DNA of 64,000 bases from a virus. Below, piece after piece: positions 9,408 through 17,148 of this stretch. The translations under genes and the position numbers were made by a program. Under the pieces are notes generated by a model. It was not told where the DNA came from, did no database searches, and saw only the letters and a list, made by a program, of their open reading frames with translations. Within the stretch, counting starts at the first letter, position 1. Each line of letters opens with the position of its first letter. The stretch is taken from positions 1 through 64,000 of the IMG/VR virus record IMGVR_UViG_3300049043_000112. One strand, written 5' to 3'.

Positions 9408-9487
9408 TGCCCAAGAGAGGACTCGAACCTCCACGCCGAAGCACATGATCCTAAGTCATGCGTGTATACCAGTTTCACCACTTGGGC
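9408..9487 (-). tRNA. tRNA-Leu (anticodon TAG)
   Basis: An 80-nt cloverleaf. The acceptor stem GCCCAAG pairs with CTTGGGC and has discriminator A. The 7-base anticodon loop CTTAGGA gives anticodon TAG, which reads CUA and other CUN leucine codons. The long variable arm (around TGCTTCGGCG) is typical of tRNA-Leu. The T arm has the GGTTCGAGTCC core. CCA is not encoded. This is not an amber suppressor. Confidence 0.93.
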
Positions 9488-9489
9488 AA

Positions 9490-9562
9490 TGGAGATAAGG
9501 AGACTCGAACTCCTGACATCAGCCTTGCAAAGACCGCGCTCTACCAACTGAGCTATATCCCC
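9490..9562 (-). tRNA. tRNA-Ala (anticodon TGC)
   Basis: A 73-nt cloverleaf 2 bases upstream of tRNA-Leu. The acceptor stem GGGGATA pairs with TATCTCC with one G-U pair, the D arm reads GCTCAGTTGGTAGAGC, the anticodon loop is TTTGCAA (anticodon TGC), and the T arm contains GTTCGAGTC. CCA is not encoded. Confidence 0.94.
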
Positions 9563-9577
9563 AATAAGACCATTATA

Positions 9578-9985
9578 TCACCGAAGTGGCATAAGGTCAA
9601 ATAATTCTGGATGAAGTTGTCCGTATTTTCTCATTAATTCACCTGCTTTTGCATTCGCCTGATTTTCTGTCGGACTACCAGCATGAGAACTCTTATGGTC
9701 AAGACCTTTCTCCATGTGTTGTTTGTAGTGAACATACTCATGAGCAAGAGTTCTTAATATATCCATAGGATGACGATTAATAATGCTCAAATGAATTACA
9801 TTTTCTTTTGAAATTTCACCAAATGCAGCAATTCGTTTAGCAAAATCTGTATCATCTACAAGAATGACTGGAATATCATAAGTGAGGCGAAGTTCTCTTT
9901 TTAAAAAGACCTGAAATTTTTTAAGAATCAAATCAAATTGAATCTTTGTAGTTGGTCTTCCTTTTCGCTTTCCAATCAAAGACAT
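9578..9985 (-). CDS. Small zinc-metallopeptidase-like protein (HExxH)
   Basis: A 135-aa protein. Residues 82-86 are HEYVH in the context LRTLAHEYVHYKQHMEKG, a zinc-metallopeptidase motif like that of SprT/ImmA-type proteins. The N-terminus is basic (GKRKGRPTTK). The C-terminal NQANAKAGELMRKYG may provide a further ligand helix. Target and biological role are not known. It sits between a small conserved gene and the tRNA pair and is probably cotranscribed with mazG and gp41 upstream. Whether it is a true protease or a non-catalytic zinc protein cannot be told from the sequence. Confidence 0.75.
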   Translation of the reverse strand: MSLIGKRKGRPTTKIQFDLILKKFQVFLKRELRLTYDIPVILVDDTDFAKRIAAFGEISKENVIHLSIINRHPMDILRTLAHEYVHYKQHMEKGLDHKSSHAGSPTENQANAKAGELMRKYGQLHPELFDLMPLR

Positions 9986-9997
9986 TTTTTAAAATAT

Positions 9998-10156
9998 TTA
10001 TTCTGGGTCAATTGCACAAGCAATTTTATCATCAAGATCGTAAATTACATTACGAATTTCGGAGATACGGGGAGGAACACTTGTTTGATTATAAGTATAT
10101 CCTTCTTGTGCATCAAAAAGAACTTGACGAACTGCTGCAGCAGAACGAAGATCCAT
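9998..10156 (-). CDS. Small conserved phage protein (52 aa)
   Basis: ATG at 10156 opens MDLRSAAAVRQVLFDAQEGY and ends LDDKIACAIDPE at TAA 9998. It is short and helical with an acidic C-terminus, and resembles small proteins seen beside mazG in cyanophages. The ribosome site is weak; the nearest purine run, AAGGAAC, lies about 20 bases upstream. No function is known. It starts 31 bases after the MazG-like gene and ends 12 bases before the metallopeptidase gene. Confidence 0.6.
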   Translation of the reverse strand: MDLRSAAAVRQVLFDAQEGYTYNQTSVPPRISEIRNVIYDLDDKIACAIDPE

Positions 10157-10187
10157 TTCAATTTTTACTGTTAGTTCCTTTTTTTAG

Positions 10188-10604
10188 TCATCGGTCATCA
10201 GCAGCACGGTTTTCGGAGAAATAAACATCAAAAGCACCTTCAGGATAACGCTTCAGAAGTTTTTGAACATTACGGGCAACTACGTCATCAAGAGTAGTAT
10301 CGAGTGCCATACAAGCCTGGGCAACATACCACATAATATCGCCCAGTTCAATAATTAGGTGCTCACGGTTATCCTCATTAAAAGGTTTGCCCTGGAATAC
10401 CATCTTCTTAACGATTTCCATAAACTCACCACCTTCAGCGTTGATGCCAACGGCAGCAGTCAGGAGTCGTTCAATATTAGCACCTTTCTCATCCAGAGCA
10501 ACAAGACGGTCGGAGAGAGCAAGAAAGTCTTTGGATGCGTCAGACGTTACAGCATCCACAAACTCAGCGTACTTATCAAAATTAACGTGTTTAGCGGTTT
10601 CCAT
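10188..10604 (-). CDS. mazG: MazG-like nucleotide pyrophosphohydrolase
   Basis: A 138-aa protein with the all-alpha NTP pyrophosphatase signature: GINAEGGEFMEIVKKM (ExxE), then ELGDIMWYVAQACMALD (ELGD with following helix). Enzymes of this family hydrolyse (d)NTPs to monophosphates, and cyanophages commonly carry one, with proposed roles in nucleotide recycling or alarmone control. The start overlaps the stop of the gp41 helicase gene as TAATG, so translation is probably coupled. The specific substrate cannot be read from sequence. It could equally be assigned to the wider MazG-like superfamily rather than MazG proper. Confidence 0.82.
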   Translation of the reverse strand: METAKHVNFDKYAEFVDAVTSDASKDFLALSDRLVALDEKGANIERLLTAAVGINAEGGEFMEIVKKMVFQGKPFNEDNREHLIIELGDIMWYVAQACMALDTTLDDVVARNVQKLLKRYPEGAFDVYFSENRAADDR

Positions 10605-11983
10605 TAAAATTTAAATCCTTCAAATGATTTTTTAGGTTTCTTGTCTTCGTTATCATTATACTCGTCTTCGTTGCCAGAGTCAAGTATGTCCTTCTGGGCA
10701 GTTTGCTCACAATCATACAGTCTCATCTTAGCACGGTCAATACCCACAATAAAACGCTTGTAGATCGTTGGGTCATTGTAACGGTTCTTCAACTGCTTCA
10801 CCATAATCTGTCCCAACTGTTCAAGTTCTTCAGTGCTAATAAGGGCAAACATAAGATCAGCAGTAGCAGGAAGACCAAAGGATTCGCTAGTATCAGTAAG
10901 TTCAACATCAGAACTACCATAACCTGAACGAGTGGTCTGAGTAGCGGAGACAATTGGGACATTAAACTCCACGGCGAGTCCCCTAAGTTCCTCAGCAATT
11001 GCTTTAATATACGAATATGAATTGACAGAAAGGTTTGACTTATACCTGCTGGAAGCACAAATATTGAGGTAATCAATGAAAATAATATCAGGTCTAAATG
11101 ACTTTTTGAGAGCAAGTTCATTGAGAAGTGCCTTAAAGTGCCCACTGTGTGCGGAAGCAGTGGGATACTCTTTAATTATAAGAGTTCCTTGTGTTTTCTT
11201 TGAGAGTCCTGTAACTTTGTTTTCGAATGTCGAGCGTGGGAGATCAACCAGTTGCTGAATCGGGACATTGAGAAGGTTTGCGTCAATTCTTTCTGCAATT
11301 CGCTCTTCCGCCATTTCAAGAGTGATATAGAGAACGGACCTGCCTTGCAGTAAGACGGAACTAGCCACATGACACATGAATAGCGATTTCCCAACGCCCG
11401 TCCCAGCGAGAGCGATATTGAGAGTCTTACTAGGGAGACCACCCTTCGTGATTTTGTTGAAATATTCCAGATCAAATTCGATCTTATCCTCTTTACGATG
11501 ATAAAACTCATAACGCTCCTCATAGTTTTGAAGATAATCGTGACCAATATTATTATCAAATGATACTGCTAGAGCATCAGACAGAATGGTTGGGATTGCA
11601 TCACGATTCTTCTTATCATCGTTACCATCGGCAATATGAATTGATTCCATCAATGCCAGGTAAATAGCACGGTCACGACACCATTTTTCAGTGGTATCAA
11701 GCAACCATTGCTTATCAACAGGAGAATCATTTAAAGAATTATTAATTTCTCTGACTTCTTTAATCTCCGTTTCATTTAAATCAGTTCGGTTTTCTACTTC
11801 AATATTGAGTGCTTCAATGGTAATTGCCGAACCGTATTTAACAATAAATTGAACGATTTCTTCAAAAATGACCTTTTCCGACTTTTGCTCAAAATAACTT
11901 GGTTGTATAAAAGGTATGACCTTGCGGGAATAATCTTCATTGAATACTAAGTTCCTTAAAATAGTTGTCTCAATTCTTTCCAT
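10604..11983 (-). CDS. 41: Replicative DNA helicase gp41
   Basis: DnaB-type 5'-3' helicase that drives the replication fork and works with primase gp61. I chose ATG 11983 (MERIETTILRNLVFNED) because it overlaps the upstream stop as TAATG; the frame is open further upstream, but that lies inside the oxygenase gene. The protein is 459 aa (T4: 475). The Walker A motif is GTGVGKS at residues 194-200. A Walker B-like FIDYLNIC and a Gln/Thr-rich SATQTTRSGYGS segment follow. The C-terminal tail is acidic then basic, which is usual for helicase-primase contacts. The frame is intact. Confidence 0.94.
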   Translation of the reverse strand: MERIETTILRNLVFNEDYSRKVIPFIQPSYFEQKSEKVIFEEIVQFIVKYGSAITIEALNIEVENRTDLNETEIKEVREINNSLNDSPVDKQWLLDTTEKWCRDRAIYLALMESIHIADGNDDKKNRDAIPTILSDALAVSFDNNIGHDYLQNYEERYEFYHRKEDKIEFDLEYFNKITKGGLPSKTLNIALAGTGVGKSLFMCHVASSVLLQGRSVLYITLEMAEERIAERIDANLLNVPIQQLVDLPRSTFENKVTGLSKKTQGTLIIKEYPTASAHSGHFKALLNELALKKSFRPDIIFIDYLNICASSRYKSNLSVNSYSYIKAIAEELRGLAVEFNVPIVSATQTTRSGYGSSDVELTDTSESFGLPATADLMFALISTEELEQLGQIMVKQLKNRYNDPTIYKRFIVGIDRAKMRLYDCEQTAQKDILDSGNEDEYNDNEDKKPKKSFEGFKF

Positions 11984-12540
11984 TATTTGTAATGTAGATA
12001 TGCGGTCATGATATACTTTGGTCCACTCATAGGTGGTTCTCCACGATGGGGATACATCCAAAGTGGTGGAAACATTATTAGTGTTCCTTTTTTAGGTTGA
12101 ACTTCGAAATCTTTAAAGACTGTTTTACCTCCACTTCCAACATCATTCAAATACCACATAAAAGACAAAAATCTTCTAGCAGTATCATACGTCACAACAT
12201 CAACGTGTGTATCAAATTAATCTTTGCCACCAGGATTATACTTTTTTATACGAAATTGTTCAAGAGCATGTTCTTCTGGAAAGACACGCTTATCAACATA
12301 TTCATAATACTTATCCCGATATTCAAATATCTTTTTAATGATATGACTATGAACTTGTTTGACTTCAGGAGTTAATTCCTTATGCTCAGTTAAATTAAAC
12401 TGAGTAAAATTAGGTTTACCATCATTATCATATCGTTCGTGTTTATCTGATGTTTGTTCAAAGAGTGAAATTAAAAAATCACAGACTTCTGGTTCTAACC
12501 CATCTTCATAGACGTGAATTAAATCATTAAGTTCAACCAT
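11983..12540 (-). CDS. 2-oxoglutarate/Fe(II)-dependent oxygenase (in-frame TAA)
   Basis: About 185 codons, start MVELNDLIHVYEDGL at 12540, overlapping the uvsX end. The C-terminal half has the prolyl-4-hydroxylase-type core: KYNPGG, then FDTHVDVV (the HxD iron-binding pair), RRFLSFMWYLND, GGKTVFKDFEVQPKKGTLIMF, and HRGEPP (the distal His). The frame carries an in-frame TAA at 12217-12219 in the context GAT-TAA-TTT, just before FDTHVDV; both halves are in the same frame. 2OG oxygenases are frequent in T4-like cyanophages, but their substrates are mostly unknown. It lies inside the uvsX-gp41 replication cluster and is coupled to both neighbours by overlaps. Confidence 0.82.
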
Positions 12541-13534
12541 AAGAAAACTGTTCTTTTGCAGCAGCATCAAGTGCTTGCATCACATCTTCAGTAAAATATT
12601 GGTCAGGATTTTTCAGGATTTCCTTCCCGTAAATTTTCTTACCATTAATCTCATAACGCCCCGCAACATTCTTCCAGAGTCCAGCGAGTTCCCCGAGTTC
12701 CAGAAGACCATAATAACGATCAAGACCCCGATCATCATAGTATAAACGGACTTCAACGTCTTGATTCTCCTTACTTAAACGTGACTTAGCAGTCTTTGCC
12801 TTGATAATATTTCCAATGACTTCTGTTCCATCTTTCTCCTTTTTCTTTGAAAGATAAATGATAGTAGAAGCGGCATACTTAAGACCGCTACCACCACCCA
12901 TCTCCTTTGTAGGAACATAAGCACCGATGACATCATAGGTATGGTTGGTTACAATCATTGGAATACTTGCCTGCCCCAACTTAAGTGTAAGCATACGGAA
13001 AGCACCTTTTACAAGTTGAGATTTAGTCATATCACGAACTTGTTTATCATTCAGTGCGTCAGTAATCTCCTTCTCTGTTGAAAGCATACCTAAGGAGTCT
13101 AACACAAACATACAGGGTTTGCGTTCTTCTACAGGTTTTTTTAAGTAAATATCAACTGCCTTGAGTGCCTTACCACGAAACTCTTCTATGGTGACAACAT
13201 TAACCACGACAAGGCGTGATGTGTCAATGCCGCGTGATTCCAGGAGAGATTTTGTAATGGCAGCCTCAGTATCAAAGTAGAGACAATAACCATCGGCATT
13301 ATTATCAAGAAAATTCTTAACCACAGCGAGAGAGAAGAAAGTCTTTCCAGTAGAAGACTCTCCAGCAATAGCAGTAATTTTATTCCCAGATACACCACCA
13401 AATATGCTACCTGAAACCAGTGCGTTAAAAATGTACGAACCCGTGTCCACATAAGTTTCAGTCTCATCAATATCTGAAGCAAGTTTGGTGTATTCTCCAC
13501 CAACTTCTTTTACAATTTCTTTAAGAAAATCCAT
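12533..13534 (-). CDS. uvsX: RecA-like recombinase UvsX
   Basis: Strand-exchange recombinase for recombination-dependent replication and repair. It is 333 aa from MDFLKEIVKEVGG. The Walker A motif is GESSTGKT (residues 58-65), with a Walker B-like CMFVLDSLGML and RecA-type segments MIVTNHTYD and EMGGGSGLKYAASTIIYL. It is shorter than T4 UvsX (391 aa), as is usual in cyanophages. The start at 13534 overlaps the stop of the 42-aa gene as TGATG. The loader UvsY is encoded elsewhere in this window (33050-33481). Confidence 0.95.
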   Translation of the reverse strand: MDFLKEIVKEVGGEYTKLASDIDETETYVDTGSYIFNALVSGSIFGGVSGNKITAIAGESSTGKTFFSLAVVKNFLDNNADGYCLYFDTEAAITKSLLESRGIDTSRLVVVNVVTIEEFRGKALKAVDIYLKKPVEERKPCMFVLDSLGMLSTEKEITDALNDKQVRDMTKSQLVKGAFRMLTLKLGQASIPMIVTNHTYDVIGAYVPTKEMGGGSGLKYAASTIIYLSKKKEKDGTEVIGNIIKAKTAKSRLSKENQDVEVRLYYDDRGLDRYYGLLELGELAGLWKNVAGRYEINGKKIYGKEILKNPDQYFTEDVMQALDAAAKEQFSYG

Positions 13535-13662
13535 CACTCATCTCCAATAAAAACATAATCTGGATGTTGAGACTTAAACATCTCCACTGCTTCTTCAGTT
13601 TTAAAAAACTTAAAGAGTGTTGCGTTTGGAAACTCTTTAATATAATAATTCAGTTTAATCAT
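13534..13662 (-). CDS. Small conserved protein between g43 and uvsX (42 aa)
   Basis: ATG 13662 opens MIKLNYYIKEFPNATLFKFF and ends QHPDYVFIGDE at TGA 13534-13536, overlapping the uvsX start as TGATG. Its own start overlaps the stop of the 54-aa gene in the same way, so it is one link in a chain of coupled genes. The TLFKFFKTEEAVEMFKSQHP segment looks like a small alpha/beta unit. Similar small ORFs occur at this place in T4-like cyanophages; the function is unknown. Confidence 0.7.
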   Translation of the reverse strand: MIKLNYYIKEFPNATLFKFFKTEEAVEMFKSQHPDYVFIGDE

Positions 13663-13826
13663 CAAGATACCATCCCGTATTGTTCACGAAGTATTTTTTT
13701 ATAGGGCAAACCCTGATCTTTAAGTTCCCTAACCAGTTTTAATTTTTGATAAAGTGCCGCATTTCCACCCAGAGTCAGGGCACTAATAATAGTATTCAGT
13801 TCTTCATCATTAATAGGCAAATCCAT
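13662..13826 (-). CDS. Small conserved protein downstream of DNA polymerase (54 aa)
   Basis: ATG 13826 opens MDLPINDEELNTIISALTLG and ends KKILREQYGMVS at TGA 13662-13664. Its start overlaps the DNA polymerase stop as TGATG and its stop overlaps the next start likewise. It is helical, with an acidic N-terminus and basic middle (KLKLVRELKDQGLPYKK). A protein of this type is usual between g43 and uvsX in cyanophages. A role as an accessory to replication would be a guess from position only. Confidence 0.72.
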   Translation of the reverse strand: MDLPINDEELNTIISALTLGGNAALYQKLKLVRELKDQGLPYKKILREQYGMVS

Positions 13827-16327
13827 CAGGCAAAAAATAGTTCAAGGTTTACGGTTTTTTCCACATTCCATCCAATCGAATCAAGGATGGATTTCAGTGG
13901 TTCTACAAAACTCTTTTCAAATTGTAGTTCATAGTCAATGTATTTGTCAAGACCGAGTTCTTTAGGGAAATCTTGAATAAAGGAGATAATATTCTCCTGA
14001 ATAATATTAGGTTTTTTCAGATAAACAAACTTAATCTTTTCACCATTAGCAATCAATGAATACTTATTGTTAAGTTTTTTCTCCTTTACATAATGATTAA
14101 AAAGAAGTGCTCCACGAATATGAATAGGAGTTCCTTTTATATAAATGCCAGAAGAAGAATAGTACTTACGAACATCAGACGCAGTTCTTGGAAAAGCAAT
14201 CTGTTCAGGTGGCAAACTCTTAAACTCTTCACGACACTTATCAATGAAGTTAATCACATCTTCTTCGGTGCCGCTCATCATCAGTTTAAGTCCATCCTTA
14301 ATCATCTTGCGACAAGGTGCTGGTGTAGAAGATTTCACCGCCTCAATACCCATCATCTTCAGTTTGGGTTCTTCATAGCGAACACCTTCACTGTCCCAGA
14401 CATTCAAAATGTATCGTTTCTTCGCAGTCCAGATTCCACGTTCGGCAATGTTCTCACGCTTCATCTGCATCTTCTGGTCATAAGCATTTACATACTCAGC
14501 CAGTTCTTGGTAGCAACCTTCAATATACTTTTCAAATTCCACCTGACAGACCTTATCAAGGAACGAAACAACGCCTTCAGTAGTTTTCTCTCTTCCCTTG
14601 TATACACTTTCAACCAAAGGACCCATATTAAGGTAAATAGAATCAGTATCTGAAGCAATAACATAGTCTTCGCCGTCCGTTTTTAGAATCTTATTGAGAT
14701 AGGCATTCATCTTGTTCTCAATCCAACGGATAGACACCTGACCCGACAAGGTGATTGCCTCTGCGTTTGCTAGTTTATAATAGCGGAAATACTGATTGCC
14801 GATAGCACCATAAGCAGAGTTAAGTTGAATCTTCCTCGCCATTTGGATGTTGTTACATCGAGCAATCTCTTTTTCCAGATCTTTGGTCTTTTTCTTTTCA
14901 TACTCCTGCTTAGCAGCAAGCATTTTCTTTTTGTAGATGGTGCGATCCTTATAGATCTTCTCCATCAATTCTGGAAGAAATCCACGCACGTCCTTACGGA
15001 ACATTGCCCCGTTAGCACATACTGCTTTGTCCTTATACAATTCAAAAGTAACCTCTTGATTTAGAATCTTATCAACGGTCACATTTGGGTGCCTCTCCTC
15101 CAGAAGAGTTTCTGGTGAGATGTTGTATTGCATAATGAGGTGGGGATATAGTGAGTTAAGGTCAAAAGACACAACCCAGTCATACTTTCCAGGAATAGGT
15201 TCTTTAACATACGCACCAGCATACTTAGAGTCTTTATCGGAACGTTCTTTAGGAGGAATTACAATGTTCCTCTTTTTCAGATAGTTGTAGATGATTGTAT
15301 CCCACATTCGGACTTGCGAAAATACATCTGTGTAATTCGCTTTAGCATCATATGCCATTGTGAGAGCAAGTTCAATCAGTTTCATCTTGTCTTCCATACG
15401 GTCAACAAGTTCCACGTCAATGATGTTGTACTCTACAAACTTCTGCCAACCCTTAGTATAAAAGTCTTTGAAGGTATCAAACTCAGAGTGATCAAGTTTT
15501 TTCTGACCAAGTTCAACACTGGCAATGTAGTCAAGACGATAAGATTCCTGTGCCTTATAAGTAAACTTTTTATAAAGATTCAGATAGTCAAGTTGACTAA
15601 TGCCACCAACATCATAAGAAATATGCTTACGACCAGCAACATAGATTTCATCTTCAGTCACAAGACCCCAAGGTGAAAAACGTTTCATCAACTTTTCACC
15701 AAGAATACGGTCCAGACGACGAACAAGATATGGAATATCATACAGTTCAATATTCCATCCAGTCACAACTTCTGGAGTATTCTCTTCAACCATCCACCAG
15801 TTAATAAAGTCCATCAGAAGGTCACGTTCATTATTAAATGAACGATAGATAACATTCTTCTGCTGATTGTTAAATGGACCCATTCCCCAAGTACGAATCT
15901 GTTTAGAAGAATAATCCTGAATTGTAATCAGGAGAACTTCTTCGGCAGCAGACTCTACATCGGGGAATCCATTCTCTGAAGCGACCTCAATATCAAGAGT
16001 AGTAACTTTGACTTTACTAATATCAAACTTTAATTCCTCTTCTGGATACATCTCAGAGATATACTGATAGATGTATTGGGTATTCCCATAGATTTTGAAG
16101 TTTTCTACACCATCATACCTTTTAACAAACTCACGACAATCACGAACAGAACCAGGTTGAACTGATTCAACATACTCCCCATTCAGGGTTTGATATTTAG
16201 TTTTCTTTTGGGAAGGGACAAAAAGAGTCGGGTTAAACTTCTCCTTGGTCATAAAATGTTTACCATTTTCATAACCTCGGACCAGGAAGTTATCCCCGAC
16301 CATTTGAACGTTTGTATAAAAGCGCAT
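13826..16327 (-). CDS. 43: DNA polymerase gp43 (family B)
   Basis: Replicative polymerase with 3'-5' proofreading, 833 aa (T4: 898). Exonuclease motif I is TLDIEVASENG (acidic residues near 112-114), and exonuclease II is around EVVTGWNIELYDIPYL. Polymerase motif A is DLNSLYPHL (from 389), motif B is KIQLNSAYG (499-507), and motif C is ASDTDSIYL (DTDS at 560-563). The frame is intact and complete, which is notable in this error-rich sequence. The start ATG overlaps the upstream stop as TAATG. It belongs to the operon starting at the sigma70-type promoter at 16900-16928. Confidence 0.97.
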   Translation of the reverse strand: MRFYTNVQMVGDNFLVRGYENGKHFMTKEKFNPTLFVPSQKKTKYQTLNGEYVESVQPGSVRDCREFVKRYDGVENFKIYGNTQYIYQYISEMYPEEELKFDISKVKVTTLDIEVASENGFPDVESAAEEVLLITIQDYSSKQIRTWGMGPFNNQQKNVIYRSFNNERDLLMDFINWWMVEENTPEVVTGWNIELYDIPYLVRRLDRILGEKLMKRFSPWGLVTEDEIYVAGRKHISYDVGGISQLDYLNLYKKFTYKAQESYRLDYIASVELGQKKLDHSEFDTFKDFYTKGWQKFVEYNIIDVELVDRMEDKMKLIELALTMAYDAKANYTDVFSQVRMWDTIIYNYLKKRNIVIPPKERSDKDSKYAGAYVKEPIPGKYDWVVSFDLNSLYPHLIMQYNISPETLLEERHPNVTVDKILNQEVTFELYKDKAVCANGAMFRKDVRGFLPELMEKIYKDRTIYKKKMLAAKQEYEKKKTKDLEKEIARCNNIQMARKIQLNSAYGAIGNQYFRYYKLANAEAITLSGQVSIRWIENKMNAYLNKILKTDGEDYVIASDTDSIYLNMGPLVESVYKGREKTTEGVVSFLDKVCQVEFEKYIEGCYQELAEYVNAYDQKMQMKRENIAERGIWTAKKRYILNVWDSEGVRYEEPKLKMMGIEAVKSSTPAPCRKMIKDGLKLMMSGTEEDVINFIDKCREEFKSLPPEQIAFPRTASDVRKYYSSSGIYIKGTPIHIRGALLFNHYVKEKKLNNKYSLIANGEKIKFVYLKKPNIIQENIISFIQDFPKELGLDKYIDYELQFEKSFVEPLKSILDSIGWNVEKTVNLELFFA

Positions 16328-16581
16328 TATGCAGTTAATTCAAGATACTTTTCAACAATTTCAGGTTTTGGATCCACAATAGTTAAAATACTATCAGAAT
16401 GAATCATCATTTCTCTCTGGTCAGTTATATCTGGCCACGGAGTTAACTCACCCTCTGCATCAATACGAAAAGGATTAATTAATTTACAATCTGGTTCCCC
16501 AAGTTCAGAACCAACTTCAATAATTTCAGTGACAATTACGTTATCAACTTTCAGTAAAAGACACTTGACTGTCTTGCCCAT
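16327..16581 (-). CDS. Small conserved phage protein, possible Sm-like paralogue
   Basis: An 84-aa protein, MGKTVKCLLLKVDNVIVTEI to EIVEKYLELTA. The N-terminal strand pattern (LLLKVDNVIVTEIIEVGS) resembles the starts of the proteins at 16544-16877 (LAVLKSGETVISDAKE) and 31135-31542 (AIVKLTSGEEIVSLVI). All three read like a small beta-barrel that opens with a Lys-x-Gly/Asp turn. The function is unknown. Its start lies inside the 3' end of the preceding gene (38-base overlap) and its stop overlaps the polymerase start as TAATG. A structural comparison with Hfq/Sm folds would be informative. Confidence 0.68.
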   Translation of the reverse strand: MGKTVKCLLLKVDNVIVTEIIEVGSELGEPDCKLINPFRIDAEGELTPWPDITDQREMMIHSDSILTIVDPKPEIVEKYLELTA

Positions 16582-16877
16582 TTACTTTCTCCTCATACAT
16601 TTTTTTAATGGTTTCAATCGGTTCAACAATAGTAACAACCCAATCCAAAGGAACAGGAATTTTTTCGTCACTAGTTAAAACAATCCACGGTGCCATTAAG
16701 AACTTCTAAATCACCTTTTGTAGGATCGTTTTCTTCCACCAATAAGAGTGTTTTCCTAGTTTCAATTTTATGTGGTTTTGCAAAAAGATATCCACAGACC
16801 TTATCATCAGAGATAAGTTCTTTAGCATCTGAAATTACAGTTTCACCAGATTTTAATACTGCTAACTTAATTGACAT
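16544..16877 (-). CDS. Conserved phage protein, possible Sm-like paralogue (one frame break)
   Basis: About 111 codons, first gene of the DNA polymerase operon. It begins MSIKLAVLKSGETVISDAKE and continues GYLFAKPHKIETRKTLLLVE. The frame breaks near 16690; the shifted frame reads APWIVLTSDEKIPVPLDWVV, then TIVEPIETIKKMYEEKVNG, ending at TGA 16544-16546. Such proteins with the DWVVTxVEP / MYEEKVNG tail are common in cyanophages. The function is unknown. The start is 23 bases downstream of the TATAAT of the promoter at 16900-16928. Confidence 0.7.
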
Positions 16878-16899
16878 TTTTTCAGATTATCCTACAGTC

Positions 16900-16928
16900 A
16901 TTATAAGGCAAAAAAAGGGGGAAGTCAA
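16900..16928 (-). promoter_or_regulatory. Sigma70-type early promoter overlapping a terminator
   Basis: On the minus strand TTGACT (16928-16923), an exactly 17-base spacer and TATAAT (16905-16900). It drives the operon starting at 16877 (two small genes, gp43, uvsX, gp41). The -35 box lies inside the terminator hairpin at 16911-16952 and the spacer contains its T-tract. Confidence 0.8.
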
Positions 16929-16952
16929 CCTGGATTTTGCCAGGTGCTTCCC
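16911..16952 (-). terminator. Intrinsic terminator with two-part stem
   Basis: On the minus strand GGGAAG (16952-16947) pairs with CTTCCC (16924-16919), and inside it ACCTGG pairs with CCAGGT around a short loop. A T7 run follows. It ends the hsp20 and 52-aa gene transcript. Confidence 0.82.
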
Positions 16953-16975
16953 GCGCCGACGATATTCAGAATTAT

Positions 16976-17134
16976 TTATTCTTCCTTTCCCTTTCCACCA
17001 CCACCAGGATTAAATGGAACTGCCTTACCAGCAGGAACATTCTGAACTTTTCCTTTCATATAAACCTTATGCGCTTTTGCCATAGGGTACTTAATGGTTT
17101 TTATTTCATTAAGAAAGTGGGCGAAAGTTTTCAT
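16976..17134 (-). CDS. Small basic protein with capsid-targeting-like N-terminus (52 aa)
   Basis: ATG 17134 opens MKTFAHFLNEIKTIKYPMAK and ends with a glycine/lysine tail FNPGGGGKGKEE at TAA 16976-16978. The first ten residues (MKTFAHFLNE) follow the pattern MKxFxxFxxE seen in other proteins of this window and in T4 internal head proteins (MKTYQEFIAE). The L-x-E end fits the T4 gp21 cleavage rule, though the next residue is Ile rather than Ala or Gly. The function is unknown. It lies between hsp20 and the terminator at 16911-16952. No clear ribosome site is visible. Confidence 0.62.
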   Translation of the reverse strand: MKTFAHFLNEIKTIKYPMAKAHKVYMKGKVQNVPAGKAVPFNPGGGGKGKEE

Positions 17135-17148
17135 TTTTTTATTTTTAT

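Noticed and set aside
9408-9487. tRNA with anticodon TAG as an amber suppressor explaining the in-frame TAG codons
   Set aside because: Anticodon TAG reads CUA (Leu), not UAG. A UAG suppressor would need anticodon CTA, which is not present in this window.
9995-10002. AATAAATA as a late promoter for the metallopeptidase gene
   Set aside because: It lies only 10 bases from the ATG and overlaps the stop of the small gene, so the transcript would be almost leaderless; the neighbours look early.
16973-16980. AATAAATA near 16975 as a late promoter
   Set aside because: It overlaps the stop codon of the 52-aa gene and lies upstream of a terminator, so it would yield only a short untranslated RNA.
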